A stretch of DNA of 64,000 bases from Cladopsammia gracilis (GCA_022457155.1 JAJGOT010000170.1:776501-840500); one strand, 5' to 3'; numbered from the stretch's first letter, positions 33,994 to 45,560 are shown. Translations and numbers: made by a program. Notes: generated by a model not told the origin, from the letters alone.

Positions 33994-34428
33994 GTAACAA
34001 GTAGTGCTTTGCATTTCCCACATTATTTCAATTTGCTGACTTGGGCGCTTTTAGAGACAAGTAGCGTTGCGTTCATTATTAATATAAACCCCACAATTGT
34101 TATAGCGATAAAGACATTTAAAAAACTGCTACCCATATAGGTTTTGTTAAATGTTATTTAAACCACGAGATGAATGGATGAATGAATACCGTTATTTAAG
34201 TGTCTATACTGAAATAGAAGTGATAAAACCAGTAAATGGGGACACTCAAACTGGGGTTTTCCTTTGATTGTTAGAGAATTTTGTAATGTCCTACATGTAC
34301 TTCCTAGGACATATATCTGTTTTTACATATTCCACTTGCCTCGTCCCATACATTGAATCACTTCAATCTTCAACATGACTATTACGAAATACGGTAACGG
34401 AAATTAAGTAATGTTTTTCGCTTGATAG

Positions 34429-35249
34429 ACATTCATTATCATTTCACCACACTTGGAGCCAGGGGGAGATTTGGACCGACCAGCAATACAGAGTACCAGG
34501 GTACCTCACTTGAAGGGATCTTTGTACAAAACGGCCTACAAACATGGAATGTCCCTGTGACGGGCCGATATCACCTTGAGCTGTGCGGTGCTACAGGGGC
34601 GGATCATGGCGGTTACTACACTGAAGGAGGAAGGGGAGCCAGAATAAAAGGAAGCGTCCATCTTCAACAGGAAACACAGCTGACAGTCTTAGTGGGACAA
34701 CAAGCAACTGGAGGAGGTGGTGGTGGCGGCACGTTTATTGTATTTTCTGCTAATGGTAGTCCCCTGGCTATAGCTGGGGGTGGTGGTTCGGCTGATATTG
34801 TAGATGGTGATCCAGGACAAGCTGGTGAATTGGGGAGTGTTAATGGCGGCAGGAGAGGGAGTGGAGGGAAGGTCTGCTTGTCAAGAGGCCGTTACACCAC
34901 CGTGACTGGAGTTGGGGGAGGAGGCGGTCTCATTACGGATGGGCGGTGCTTTGTGAATTCAAAGTGCAACAATCCATGCCCAGAAAATGACGGAGGAAGA
35001 TCTTTTTCCGCTGGAGGGGAAGGAGGGTATAACAAGAAGGCTCGATGTACAGGGGGGTTTGGCGGTGGTGGGAATTGTGGGGGTGGGGGTGGATACTCGG
35101 GTGGCGGTGTCCAAATTGATAAAAATATGCAGGATTTGCATGCGGGAGGTGGAGGCTCGTTTGTACCTAATGGTAACTGGAATGAAATATCTGGAGATTG
35201 TCCCGTAGGAAATGGTTTTGCTACGTTTGAGTTGGTGTCACTGGATTAA
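34429..35249 (+). CDS. gene B terminal exon: ALK/LTK-like glycine-rich domain
   Basis: The acceptor is GCTTGATAG|AC, phase 1, completing Asp with the G of the EGF exon. It encodes 273 residues (DIHYHFTTLGARG...) to a TAA at 35247. The same order of signatures as gene A: TWNVPVTGRYHLELCGATG, GGRGARIKG, LTVLVGQQ, GGGGGGGTFIV, LAIAGGGGS, then a cysteine-bearing loop (CFVNSKCNNPC), GGFGGGGNCGGGGGYSGGG and a final hydrophobic GFATFELVSL strand. No membrane anchor follows. A poly(A) signal AATAAA lies near 35534. Compared with gene A the cysteine loop differs, suggesting divergence after duplication. With the EGF exon it gives 313 residues. Confidence 0.86.
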
Positions 35250-35305
35250 TGATTTTCTTTTGCTATGAATTTGATCCTATATATTGATTAACCAGGATAA
35301 ATAGA

Positions 35306-35540
35306 CCATATTCGTATCTCAGTATTGAATATTATATATTATATTACTTATAATTTATATTTCGTTTTATTTGCGTCTTTTATTTATTTATTAGCTTTTT
35401 CATATATATTTTTAGTTTAGATGAATATTGTCTTCATAGCAGTAGTCTTTTCATGTCTATTCAATTAGTTATTGTATCAAAAGCCGCAGGTCCACATCAG
35501 CATTTGCTGCCATTTTATTTAACCTGCTTTATGAAATAAA

Positions 35541-35592
<52 letters not shown>

Positions 35593-35741
35593 ATGTTTGT
35601 ATGTATGAAATGGAACTACAATAGCTTGCAATGGAGGCTCATGCGCGGCAATGCATGCAAATATTTTTAATGATATGCCCCCGCATGAGCCTCCATTGCA
35701 CGCTAGTTCATTTCAATACCAAGATACGAATATGGTATATT
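35306..35741. mobile_element. TIR element in the 3' region of gene B
   Basis: ACCATATTCGTATCT near 35307 recurs inverted as AGATACGAATATGGT near 35721-35736. Inside, GCAATGGAGGCTCATGCG (about 35629) and its inverted copy (about 35681) form a further palindrome, and a (GT)n microsatellite lies at 35545-35591. The AATAAA used by gene B may be supplied by this element. Confidence 0.6.
35545..35591. repeat. (GT)n microsatellite
   Basis: About 22 uninterrupted GT units. Confidence 0.95.
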
Positions 35742-37730
35742 TTCTTGAATGCAAATACTTTTTTTTGGCACACTCTCTTTGGTTTTTCTTTTAGCCTTCG
35801 TGGTATTCTGAGAGAAGATAAAATAATACTTAGAAAGTATAAAATATAGATAAATATAAAAAATTATTAGCCGTGGTTACAGGTTACACTAAGAAGTTTT
35901 ACCTCGGTAAAATAGGCTTTCACAGTTAAAAATAAGTTTGCCTGGGGTTTCCATTTACCCGGGTAAAGTTGGTCGATGTATCAAGGAATGGAAGGATTGA
36001 ATGGATCAGTTTTCCACTTCATTGGTTTCTAAGGAAACTTGAAATTAATTCAAACATTAGTTGCATAATACAATTTGATAATCGGCGTTTTCTTCAGCAT
36101 GAAAACGACATCGAGTTTCAAAACTCGACATTTCATTGGTTACGTAGTTAATCGCTACCAGGGGAAACTAAATCGAGTCGGACCAAACTATAAAGGTTTT
36201 GCCCATTAAAAGTTCTGTCTTTTTCCTCGGTCTGACTATAAAATCGTTGAAAATTAAAGAAAACCACTTTACCTAAAAGGTTGATTTGCTATTTACTCAG
36301 TAAACAGAAGGAGAAGTAAAGGTAAAGTGAAAATGAAATTATACTGGGATCGGTGGATGTGCAACTCCCGGCCAACTTTTCCGGTGTTTCTCAAATCTCT
36401 TGTTATTTTCGTGCACGAAACTAACGGAAGATCTAGAGCTCTAGAGCTTGAGTTGGTTACCGAGATGCTTTTCCTTGTCGAAACCTTATCCTTTGGATTG
36501 TTTGTTTTGCTGATAGTTTTACCATTTTGGATAAGGAGAAACATTTAATCAATCAATCAATCAATCAAAGCTATAAGCTTATGGGGTCGTGTGACGAAAT
36601 AAATTAGAAACTAAAAAATATAAAAAACTAAAAAAAAAACCCTCTACATGCGCTATCCCAACTCCTTATAAACATATATTAATCTGCTGTATAAAAACCT
36701 ACTACATACTATATACACTGTTACAGTCTTATAGAACTACTCAATTTGATGTACTGGCCTTTAGAGGTCCATATGTGGCCGTTTGTCAGGCAAAAGCTGG
36801 CTGCTTTCTTGTTTAGTTTTACGCTTTCATTACAAACTTTGTATAGGCGCCTTCACACCACAAAATAAAGTTGACACACTCGTGTTGGCAAACTCCAAAA
36901 CTTTGGCAATCGCGTGTGTTCACACGAAAAACGTCCACACACTTTAACCTTGTTCTCAGGATTCTTTCTTCTGGCGGGGGGAAGAGCGAGAACCCTCATG
37001 TAAACAAGGTTGCACATACTGAAGCTACAGAGTGTATCTTTTGCCTTAGGGGGACATATGAATGGGTTTTCGTAATAATTTCCAAAAGGTAAAACCAGCG
37101 CGGCTCCATGCCTCCTTTTCCAAAAGCTATTACCATTAATTGTAAGTATAAGTCTTGCGGAACCGCAGCATCACACGACAGCAGTCCAACATGCCTTCGA
37201 ATCGGCATCATGTAGAAACATAAAAGTGCAGGCCGACTACGACGCAGAACTCAGAATCAGAGCACTCAGACCGCAGAAAAGGAGAAATGTACAAATACAA
37301 AAAGATGAATTGAAGAAGAAAAACGCCATAAGCATTTTGATTAAAAAACAAAAACTAAACAAAACTTGATCACTGTTAATTTGCAGTTCATGAACATGCA
37401 ACATAGTTTAATAAACAACATAGATTGACAATTAGAAAGATATTTGACGTTGGTATCATGAACCTTATTTTGGGCGTTTAAAGAGTAGCGCTCAATCAGT
37501 GAGTTAGCAATACTGGGAAAATTAGTTCCACGATAAGATATTTTATTTTATCTCGTAAAATACGTGAAGCGTTGAATGAGATATTATATGCGGGGACAGA
37601 TATGCAAATGAGCACTCGGTCGGTCGGTCATCGTTGGAATGTAAGCATTGTAATTCCCCAGAGTATTACGTCATCAGTTGTCTCGTTTCACACAATGCAC
37701 ATTTATGTAACGCTAAGATGTTTTGCCGCA
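35742..37730. other. long stretch without a recognised gene
   Basis: An (AATC)n tail at 36546-36568 follows a sequence near 36440-36545 that may be the 3' end of a CR1-like LINE (short tandem tail, no poly(A)). No coding exon supported. Confidence 0.35.
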
Positions 37731-37732
37731 TA

Positions 37733-37866
37733 ATATAGGTTTTGCACGGCAGCCATGTTGCATGGCAGGAACAATAGATAACCTATGGGAAAGAATGTTC
37801 TTTCTAATGCAAAACATTTTCATTGTTCCTGCCATGCAACATGGCTGCCGTGCAAAACCTCTATAG
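37733..37866. mobile_element. foldback MITE with ~42-bp arms
   Basis: TATAGGTTTTGCACGGCAGC...CATGTTGCATGGCAGGAACA is followed after a ~45-base spacer by its exact inverted copy ending in AAACCTCTATA. The flanking TA/TATA would fit a TA target duplication. Confidence 0.8.
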
Positions 37867-37867
37867 G

Positions 37868-38297
37868 CTGACTTGTCCCCAGTCGTCTCTCATTATTAGT
37901 ATCTGGCGTGGAAGACTAGAACGGGCTTTTTAACAAAGGGGTTGACGGGAAGGAAGAAGGGAGAACTGAAGGGAGAGACGACTGGCAGATCGTGAGTCGA
38001 AAAGTTGGCAAAGCAGTCGAAAAGTTGGTATTGGCTTTTTCTGGCGTTTTTTCGTACTTGTACATGTGAAGAATTGTAATACGAGTAGATCAGTGTAATT
38101 TCTGCGGTGTTGGAAGTTGAGAAGATTTCTGTCTTCATTGACATCCGCCATTAATTCGTCCGCCATATTGGAAACGGGATCTGCCAGTCGTCTCCCCTCC
38201 TCTCGCCTTCCCATCTTCCCCGCGCGCATAACCCAAGCGCTTCCCTAGTAAATAATTAACGAGTAGAGACAACTTGGAGACGACTGGGGACGATTCA
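37868..38297. mobile_element. TIR element with CCCCAGTCGTCTC ends
   Basis: GACTTGTCCCCAGTCGTCTC near 37869 is inverted at the right end as GAGACGACTGGGGACGATTC (about 38275-38296). Subterminal GAGACGACTGGCAGATC and GATCTGCCAGTCGTCTCC are likewise inverted. Open frames on the minus strand within it are not supported as genes. Confidence 0.7.
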
Positions 38298-38384
38298 GTT
38301 CCATAAAGGTTTTATTTGCAGTATTTTAGTGACAATAAATTCGGGACTTTGATAACTGGCCGCTTAAAAGTGGATGGCTTATTT

Positions 38385-38782
38385 GGAAAGATTTCCGTTT
38401 AACCTCATACATTAGTCATGCATACTGTTCTTAAGACTAAAACAAAAGCCAAAACAATAAGACTCCAAAAGCAAAACAATAGCACATACATGCATAATTA
38501 ATGTATGGGGTTATACGGAAATCTTACCGGCTTATTTTAACACAAACACAAGTTAAATATAGAAGTTGAACGATTCATAAAATCTGTGTATTTGCTGGTC
38601 CAGTGAATACGAAACAAAGTTCGGACTCTCATGCCAAAATAATGACCCCTCAGACGAGACATTTGCTCCGGGCGTGCGCGCTATTGTTTTGCTTTTAGAT
38701 TTCTATTGTTTTGGCTTTTGTTTTAGTTTTAAGAACGCTATGCATAACTAATATACGGGGTTATACGGAAATCTTTCCGATG
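38385..38782. mobile_element. TIR element with ~85-bp arms
   Basis: GGAAAGATTTCCGT...AAACAAAAGCCAAAACAATA at 38388-38460 is inverted at about 38700-38782 with few mismatches. An additional internal ATACGGAAATCTT copy lies at 38511. Confidence 0.72.
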
Positions 38783-39900
38783 TCAATACTATCTTACTTG
38801 TTTATGTAACCTTGAAGCGCGGTGTTTCCTTGATAGCCGTGATTTCCGCTTTCTTTCCTCGCCGCTAAGCCATGCACTGACAGATGAGCAAGCGAACGTG
38901 AACACGATGCCGACCAAAAGACAAAAGGCCAAAATTCACTCAGTCGAAGCATCGTGCGGCTGAAAAGTGCAAAATGACGAAGGTTTTTTCGCTCGAACCA
39001 AAGCAAATTACCCACCAAAATCTTTACTAGATTCTAGTCTTTCCAAAACCGAGTGTGGATGTTGACATTGTGCCTGTTAAAAGGCTTGAGAACGCTTAAA
39101 AGCGATGACCGCGCGGTGGAACTTCATACAAGCCTTTATACGAAATTGCTTACTTCAAGGTCCAAATGATGGTACTTTTTTTAAAGTGATAAAAATATTT
39201 TAACGTTTCTAGATAGAATAATAACCATAGTACTGGAATCCGAGGGTGGATTTCAGAAAAGTAACTCAGACATGCGCGAAATTTTGATTTTCCTTTAAAA
39301 AAATGACCTTTTTGCTATGAGCCTGGTGACGAGTGAAAATACTATAATAGGAAATGCCACCCAATTTTTCCATGCCCCCGCTACGCGTTTTGTTGTACGG
39401 ACGTCCTATTTTGAACGTGCAAAAATTATGCGCTGTTATGCCTTATGCACTGTTTATGTAACGAATGGACAGGAAAATAAAGGAGACTTCGTCAACGTTT
39501 CTATGGCTATTGATTAAAATAGTCTAATATGACAATTTTACACCGCTAGTGTTAAAGCTTTAAGTGGAGTGACTCTAAGTAGAAACAATTTAAAGAATTG
39601 GCGATCAATTCAAACGAGTTATAGTTGAGTAATGTAACATCCGCTCACATTGTGCACGTGTCACGAAGTGAGTTTGATATGGCGCTTAGCTTGGCTTCAG
39701 CTGGTTGTTTTCTTTCGAATACGTTCAGATTATGGACTTTAACTGTGGGTTTCAACCTTTATGGACAATCTAAAGTGCAAGTGGAGGCTGTGCCGGCAGT
39801 TAAGCTTTAGGCTTATTCGCTGAAATCGCTGCCCGCTGCTCGCAAAGGCATGAAGCGCCGGAAGCATGGATTCTCGCTCCTGTCTGCTAGCGAATTTAAT
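38783..39900. other. non-coding stretch, no feature recognised
   Basis: No exon or structured repeat could be supported. Confidence 0.35.
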
Positions 39901-39907
39901 ACATAGA

Positions 39908-40009
39908 GGTTATTCAGCGTGAAGTTGTGTAATACGGCTAAGTATTTTTTCGAGTAAAAATGACGAGTAAAACTGCTCAGCCGTATTATACAACATTTCG
40001 CTGAATAAA
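39908..40009. mobile_element. short foldback MITE
   Basis: TTATTCAGCGTGAAGTTGTG + TAATACGGC is inverted as GCCGTATTATACAACATTTC + GCTGAATAA about 40 bases later. Confidence 0.7.
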
Positions 40010-41085
40010 TTGTTTATTATACGACAGGAATCTTCTCCTAAAACTAAGTTTTTGTAGCGCACGGTCAGAAGAGTGTAATAATGTAAAATATTAAACCCCA
40101 TCCCTGTCCTGGCCCCGCTTCTAAGTGTTGACTGCGGATTGCAAGGTTTTTTGTATGTTGCCATGCTGACTGAAATAATGGATTATGCTTTGAAGTTAAA
40201 GGATTATCAAAAGCTTGAAACTTAATTATAAAACTTCAAGAACAACTAAAACAAGAGGCTACTATTGTAGCCTACACTCATGCGCTTTCGTAAGAAAGTT
40301 TTATGGTTTATTTTAACGGGTCACGCACCCCTCCCCCCTCAACGAATTTTGCATGACACACATTGCACCATCACACAAGACATGTTGATTGAAGCTACCA
40401 ATTTTTCTGTATATACTCGCTTTGAATATTTAATTTATATTTAAACCCACACTAGTCTAATACTTCCCAAACCGTGAATTATTTCTGTTATATTGGGTTA
40501 TTCCAGATCCAGAAAGAATCCACCCCCCCCCCCCCCCCCCCCCCCCCCCACCCGCTTCACCGACGGACGGCAAGATTGTTTGACCCCTCCCCCTCCTCCC
40601 GGATTTCCTGGCCCGCTAGACTTCCTCCCCTCCCCACTCTCCTGCCTGTATTTCCAAGCCCGGAGACCCCTCCTCCTGCCCGGATTTCCAATAAATTTTT
40701 GCAAGCCCTAAATTACCTGAGGTAATGAAAAAAATACATGTAACCGGATTCAGGAGATTCTGCTTTTATAATGTCAAAACTGTGAAACTGTTTAATAAAA
40801 ATAAATATTGCGTGACGCATCATGACACCCCTCCCCCCTCCCCGTTTGATTTCCTATATGCAAATTTCGTGTGAAATGTAATTTGATTCATGATCGTGAA
40901 TCCAAAATATTTGTTCTAAAGGTCAAAACGTTTTAATGAAACTCATTTCCTTGAATGAAAATGTCATTCCCTTGAATAAAAGAGTCAAACGCTCAACAGA
41001 ATTCAGTGATTTTCTGCTTCCGGAAGGCTTGGCGATTTATTTATCCTAATTGCAGCGCAGAGCGTTTTAATAGGGTCTGTGAATA
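40010..41085. other. non-coding stretch with C-rich runs
   Basis: A C-run at about 40521-40549 and further CCCCTCC tracts make long Pro- or Gly-rich spurious frames on both strands. No gene. Confidence 0.4.
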
Positions 41086-41086
41086 G

Positions 41087-41273
41087 GCCATTTGCACGAT
41101 GGCGTCATTTGACTACAACTACCAGAATTCATTTCGTTTTTCCTTTCTTATTTAAATTTTGTAATCCCAGTGAGGTTTAAATAACAATGGCCCTAATTTG
41201 CACTACAAAACAAAAAACTGAAGGATTGTGGTAGTTGTAGTCATATGACGTCATCGTGCAAATGGCCTATTAT
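41087..41273. mobile_element. foldback MITE, ~38-bp arms
   Basis: AATAGGCCATTTGCACGATG + GCGTCATTTGACTACAACTAC is inverted at about 41231-41272 (GTAGTTGTAGTCATATGACG + TCATCGTGCAAATGGCCTATT). Confidence 0.85.
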
Positions 41274-41714
41274 ATTATAAACATCACAAAATAATATTTA
41301 ACGCTATTTAAATTCAGCAATCTGTTTTATTATATCTAGTGTTTTCTAAAATTTCTGACTTTTCCTGTGTATATAAAATGCCATTCTTATCCGTAAAGAT
41401 GATTCGCATAATGTTTTCGCGAATCAAAAAATCTTGAAAGCAAACTTTATTTTAGAAAGCGCCATCGGCCATCTAACTTAATTATATTTGCTGGCGTGAT
41501 TATTGGCTTCACGAAGAAAACATTCGAACACGTTTAATCGCAATTTGCCTTTACACAGGAAAAACGACAACGAATTCTCTCAGTTGAACGTTTTATTCAA
41601 ATATCTATTAGTTTAGTCTCAAGAGCAAAATGCGTTAAATTATCGCATCGAGGAGTCAGCAACGCAAGCAAATTTTAGCACATGTCGAAGAACAAACAGT
41701 CTATGAAATGTTTC

Positions 41715-41986
41715 TTACAAAGTAAATGAGCATTCAAAAATGTTATTTTCTTTACCGTCGTTTTCCAGGAATGCTTGAAAATTCTTAGTAAAGACTGCCG
41801 CTTCGTGCTTCGAGTATGAATTCTGTAGGAAGACATGTCTCGCTTTGTGATCCTCACAGGCCGATTCCATCGCTTTCAGCTCTCTAACCGCCACTTCAAA
41901 GGCATACAAATCGTCTTTAAGACTCTTTCTTTCCATTTGGAAGTCTTCAAAGGCATGTTTACATTTTGGTAATGGAAAATGAACGT
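41715..41986 (-). CDS. gene D, probable terminal exon of an unrecognised gene
   Basis: On the minus strand a good acceptor, CAATTTTTCAG|AC, opens a frame of 90 codons to a TAA at 41715. It starts at phase 1 and reads (x)VHFPLPKCKHAFEDFQ, then ERKSLKDDLYAFEVAVRELK, AMESACEDHKARH and TKNFQAFLENDGKEN. It is rich in charged residues with helical, possibly coiled-coil character. A poly(A) signal (AATAAA) sits about 120 bases past the stop, near 41591-41596. No upstream exon was identified between 42 and 45 kb, so the gene is partial here. Family not recognised. Confidence 0.45.
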
Positions 41987-42929
41987 CTGAAAAATTGAAA
42001 TGTAGAGTACAGAAGAGGCCATATTTATTTGAATCTGAAAGTCTTCTCTGAGTGACAAACCGATTCTCTCTAGTCCCCCCTAAAACCCAGACATGTGCTC
42101 AGTAGACGAATTCTGATTGGTTCAACCTTCCTGAAGCCTTTTATAACAATAGGGGGCAAAAATAACTTTCTAGGGGAGGCAGGGGTGAGTTCGCGTACAC
42201 TAAAATATTCGTACATACATTTGCATGCAAAATCGTGACACAAAAAATAAAAATAATAATAATAAAAATAACAAGAAAAACGAAGCCCATTTTATGACCT
42301 CATGCCGCTTCGCGCATGAGTTAATTAACCTCACGTTGTTTCGTATCCACGAGATGGCTCTTAGAGCCCTTTGATTATTTCTTTTGCTCAGATCTTATTT
42401 TGTCTGGAGAACATATTCGGTATATGCGGTCGACCTACAAGATTTTGAGACGCCAAGGGAGAAAATTGGCCGGTAAAAGGCCAATATACTACTGAATCGG
42501 ATTTACCTTTATCCTTTTAAAAGGACAATCATTATGTTAACGGCTGGCTGTTTTAAAATAATATGTAAGGGAATTTTAGAGAAATATCTTGCTTTATGCA
42601 AATTATTTGCTTTTTACTGTATTGTCTATCATGCCCTAAAAAGTGATTTTTGATTTACTCAAAAACAGCGAGTACTGCAAAATTTGATAGTTTCGTTATA
42701 ATGAAGTGTCTGTCCAGATTTTGAGAAAAACTACATTGTTTAAAACAAAGGACAATAAGCTGGCGTTGCTATGATAACCGCTGTCGCTTGGAAACCAGTG
42801 AAACATAATACTTTGATCACATGTCATACATTTGGTGAAGTATGAAAGCAACCGAAGCATGAATTCCCCGCGGAATGTTGATTTTAAATCATACACCTCA
42901 TGGCCAAAAAAAAAAAAGAAACCGAGCCG
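41987..42929. other. intergenic or intronic stretch with an R1 end
   Basis: CGAGATGGCTCTTAGAGCCC near 42351-42370 is an R1 family end (minus orientation). A (ATA)n/(AATA)n tract lies at 42248-42275. No exon recognised. Confidence 0.4.
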
Positions 42930-43250
42930 AGCCTCCTTACTGCGCCTTTCAATAACATGCGGAATTTGAAATTTCAAATCTACACCAACGGTTGCGTTAT
43001 TCCCTGCCGTCAATCATAATTAATACGAAAGCCAACGGACCATGTAAAAAAAGATGAAACAAAATGGATCGAAATCTACCAATCATAATGCACGGACGTG
43101 ACCTTTTGACCTCATTGAAGAAAAGATCTGTTTCCTAAGAGGTAAGCTAAGATGATTGACGGCAGTGTAAAACGAAAACGAAAGCGTTGGTGGAAATTTT
43201 AATTTCAAATTCCGCAAGTTATTAAAAGGCGCAGTAAAACACGTTTCTCT
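42930..43250. mobile_element. TIR element with ~60-bp imperfect arms
   Basis: TTACTGCGCCTTTCAATAAC + ATGCGGAATTTGAAATTTCA (42937 on) is inverted as AATTTCAAATTCCGCAAGTT + ATTAAAAGGCGCAGTAA (43200-43238). ACCAACG/CGTTGGT continues the arms inward. Confidence 0.72.
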
Positions 43251-43555
43251 GGGTAACGTCATGGTTGTAGAAACATTAGTGTCGTAATTAAGAAGAAGAA
43301 GAAGAATTTCCGTTCCAGTTAAATAGCAACAAACTGTTATGGTTATAGCCTATTTTGGCAGTGGTTTATCCAAAATAATATTTTCCCAATGATTCATGGT
43401 CATTAATTTTGTCTGTAGTTGTATGTAAAGTATGATAATAAAAATTGAAATGGTACTCCAACGACCAGATTTCACTCCATTCTTCATTTTTATAGGGGAT
43501 CACTTGTGGTCCGTTTTGGGGATCTTTTACGGCCTAGGAATCATTTCCGGTCGGG
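43251..43555. other. non-coding stretch next to a LINE fragment
   Basis: Includes an (AAG)n run near 43293-43303 and three GGGGATC-containing short repeats at 43494-43555. No exon. Confidence 0.35.
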
Positions 43556-43785
43556 GATCTTTTGCGGTGCTGTGTGGTATCACCTTTCCTTCCTTCCGCC
43601 ATTCCTCTGAGATTTTCTTCTTCCTCCACATAAGGAGCCTGTGTAGGTCCTCAACTGACAACACACCACCTGCACGAATAGCTGAGGGGAAATGATCTAT
43701 CCCAGACGCATTTCCAATTCTGAGACTTTTAATGGATGATTTAATTTCGGCCCTGGAGATCTCATCTGTCTTTATCGGAAATTCC
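43556..43785 (-). pseudogene. RTE/CR1-like LINE fragment, 3' piece
   Basis: On the minus strand: EFPIKTDEISRAEIKSSIKS, then LRIGNASGIDHFPSAIRAGG, the conserved segment preceding the RT fingers (compare the AEIxxAIxxLKxGKAxGxDxIPxE pattern of RTE-like LINEs). Frameshifts follow towards 43560. The piece continues directly from the LINE sequence ending at 45031 if the TIR unit between them is removed. Confidence 0.75.
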
Positions 43786-45030
43786 CATTCTCGCCCCCAG
43801 AGCCTTCGTTTCGTTTGGTCAGCGGAAAAAACGAAGGCTCTGGGAACAGCGCCTTCCGGATGTCGTAAAATCACGACATCCGTTAGCGCATGCCTAATGC
43901 ATTAATGTACTATTGCGCTTGCTCAATGCCAGAAACCGGAAATAAAAAAAAAAAAACACCTTTCGTGCGTGCAATTCTCGTCCCCAGAGCCCTCGTTTCG
44001 TTTGGTTGAGCTCTGGAGACGAGAATGTTGTGTGTGTGGAATGGCGTTCGAAAGGACTGTACAAGACTTAACAATTACAGGAAAACATCGCGCTGATAAA
44101 GTAAGAAGAAAAGCTTAACGTGCTGCTGTTATTTAGAAGAAAGATTGTCTTTGTGTTTTTGCCTATTGGTTTTAGAAAATCTTTGATAAGTCAACTGATT
44201 TCTTTCGTTTGGGAACTGTGTATTTATCGTTTCGCCACTGAACGCTATCGTATCCGACCAAATCAGTTGATGGGACAGCTAAGTTTGTTGATGGACACGC
44301 TGTGGTCATTGATTCGGCTTTATATTTCATCGAACAGAGGTAAGAAATATCGAATAATTTTTGTTTTACATTCGTTTCATGTTATTTTAAGTGGGCTTCA
44401 AGTGACCTTCGTTTCCCTAGATTTGTATTTTAAGTTGTAGCAAAGAGTACTACCTAATAAAGAAAATATAACTTGCTTACGAGAGTGCTGATAGCGTTGT
44501 TGTGTTGTTGTTATTTAAAATTGGTCACCTAGTGGTAATATTTCTTTTCGCCCTTCGGCTTTCTTCAGGATTTCTGCCTCTCTGGGCTCTCTTTACTCGT
44601 CCCCGTAATGTAGCAAGCAACATACTTCTTTAATATTCGTGACGGCTTGTAGCTTCGTCTTCCAAGACACATACTTATTATTTTCGGAAACGAATCGCTC
44701 ATATTTAGCGACAATCAGGTCACGTTATATTTTGAAATTTAACAGCCGTAACTTACCTGCTAAACCAAACAACAAAACTGGGTGACATTGGTCGTTGATT
44801 GCGTTGAAATTGAAACGATCGTGGTTTTGTTGATGTAGTCGTCATAGTCAACATTTCAAACATTTGAAATTCAACGGAAAGTAAAACCTTATGCGTAGAA
44901 GGGTAAAACTTTTTACTTTGTTGCGCATTCATTTTTAAACGGCCAATCAAAAAAATTCAATTTTTTGTCCGTTACCAGAGTTACACGAGACGCAATTAAA
45001 AAAAAACCGTTGAGCTCTGGGTACAAGAAT
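43786..45030. mobile_element. 1.2-kb TIR unit inserted in a LINE, with gene-like exons
   Basis: Ends: CATTCTCGCCCCCAGAGC at 43786 and, inverted, GCTCTGGGTACAAGAATG at the right. Flanked by GGAAATTCC (43777-43785) and GGAAAATTCC (45031-45040), a ~9-bp duplication of LINE sequence differing by one A. A second, internal pair of the same TIR (43975-44025) marks a nested smaller copy. The interior carries two exon-like blocks (44034-44339). Mutator-like by duplication length. Confidence 0.7.
44034..44339 (+). pseudogene. gene-like exons inside the TIR unit
   Basis: Exon-like block 1 starts at an ATG near 44042 in good context (GGAATGGCG) and reads MAFERTVQDLTITGKHRADK to a donor AAA|GTAAGA (about 44101). 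Block 2, after a TTGGTTTTAG acceptor near 44176, reads KIFDKSTDFFRLGTVYLSFR, a stop, then KSVDGTAKFVDGHAVVIDSA and LYFIEQR, ending at the donor CAGAG|GTAAGA (about 44339). The two join in phase 0. The in-frame stop and lack of later exons make it a broken partial copy. Family not recognised. Confidence 0.45.
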
Positions 45031-45560
45031 GGAAAATTCCTTGCCTGGCTGCAAGACAGGTGGGTTCGTGGGCGGAGGTCCATTAAGCACCTCTTCAAAG
45101 TGCTCTTCCCAGCGTGTAAGTTGCTCATCAGCTTTGGAAAAAATGTCACCTTCCCTGTTGCGGATCGGTCTACTTCGGTTAGATTGTCCTCCGCTAATAA
45201 TTCTTGTTGTTTGGTAAAGCCAAATGAGATCTCCTTTCCCTGCAGCTTCTTCAGCGTCTGTGGCCACCTGGTTGATATAGGCACTCTTGTCTTTTCTGCA
45301 GGTTGCCTTTACCTGTCTTCCCTTGATTCCATACTGTTGCGTAGTATTCCGTTTTTCTGCCGTGTTCTCGCCCAATCAACTTATGCTCTCAATTGTCTTC
45401 TTTCTTCAATCCTCTTCCAGGCCTCTTGCGTAAGCCATTCCTTTCTGTTCTTCCTCACTTTCCCCAACACCTCACAATAAAATCACATGTCAGCTGACAT
45501 GTCTCGGTATACATATCCTTAATAGCTTCCCAGTCTTTTTTCACATCTTGTTGTTGTTGT
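45031..45560 (-). pseudogene. RTE/CR1-like LINE fragment, 5' piece
   Basis: Minus-strand frames read DVKKDWEAIKDMYTETCQ, RKEWLTQEAWKRIEERRQL, AYINQVATDAEEAAGKGDL, LYQTTRIISGG, IRNREGDIFSKADEQLTRWE and HFEEVLNGPPPTNPP. This is the linker between endonuclease and RT in RTE-like LINEs (craniofacial-development-protein-2-like ORFs). It has several frameshifts. Its 3' continuation is at 43556-43785. Confidence 0.78.

Noticed and set aside
40474..40725. Proline-rich and glycine-rich frames
   Set aside because: Caused by C-runs. No start context, splice sites or domain.
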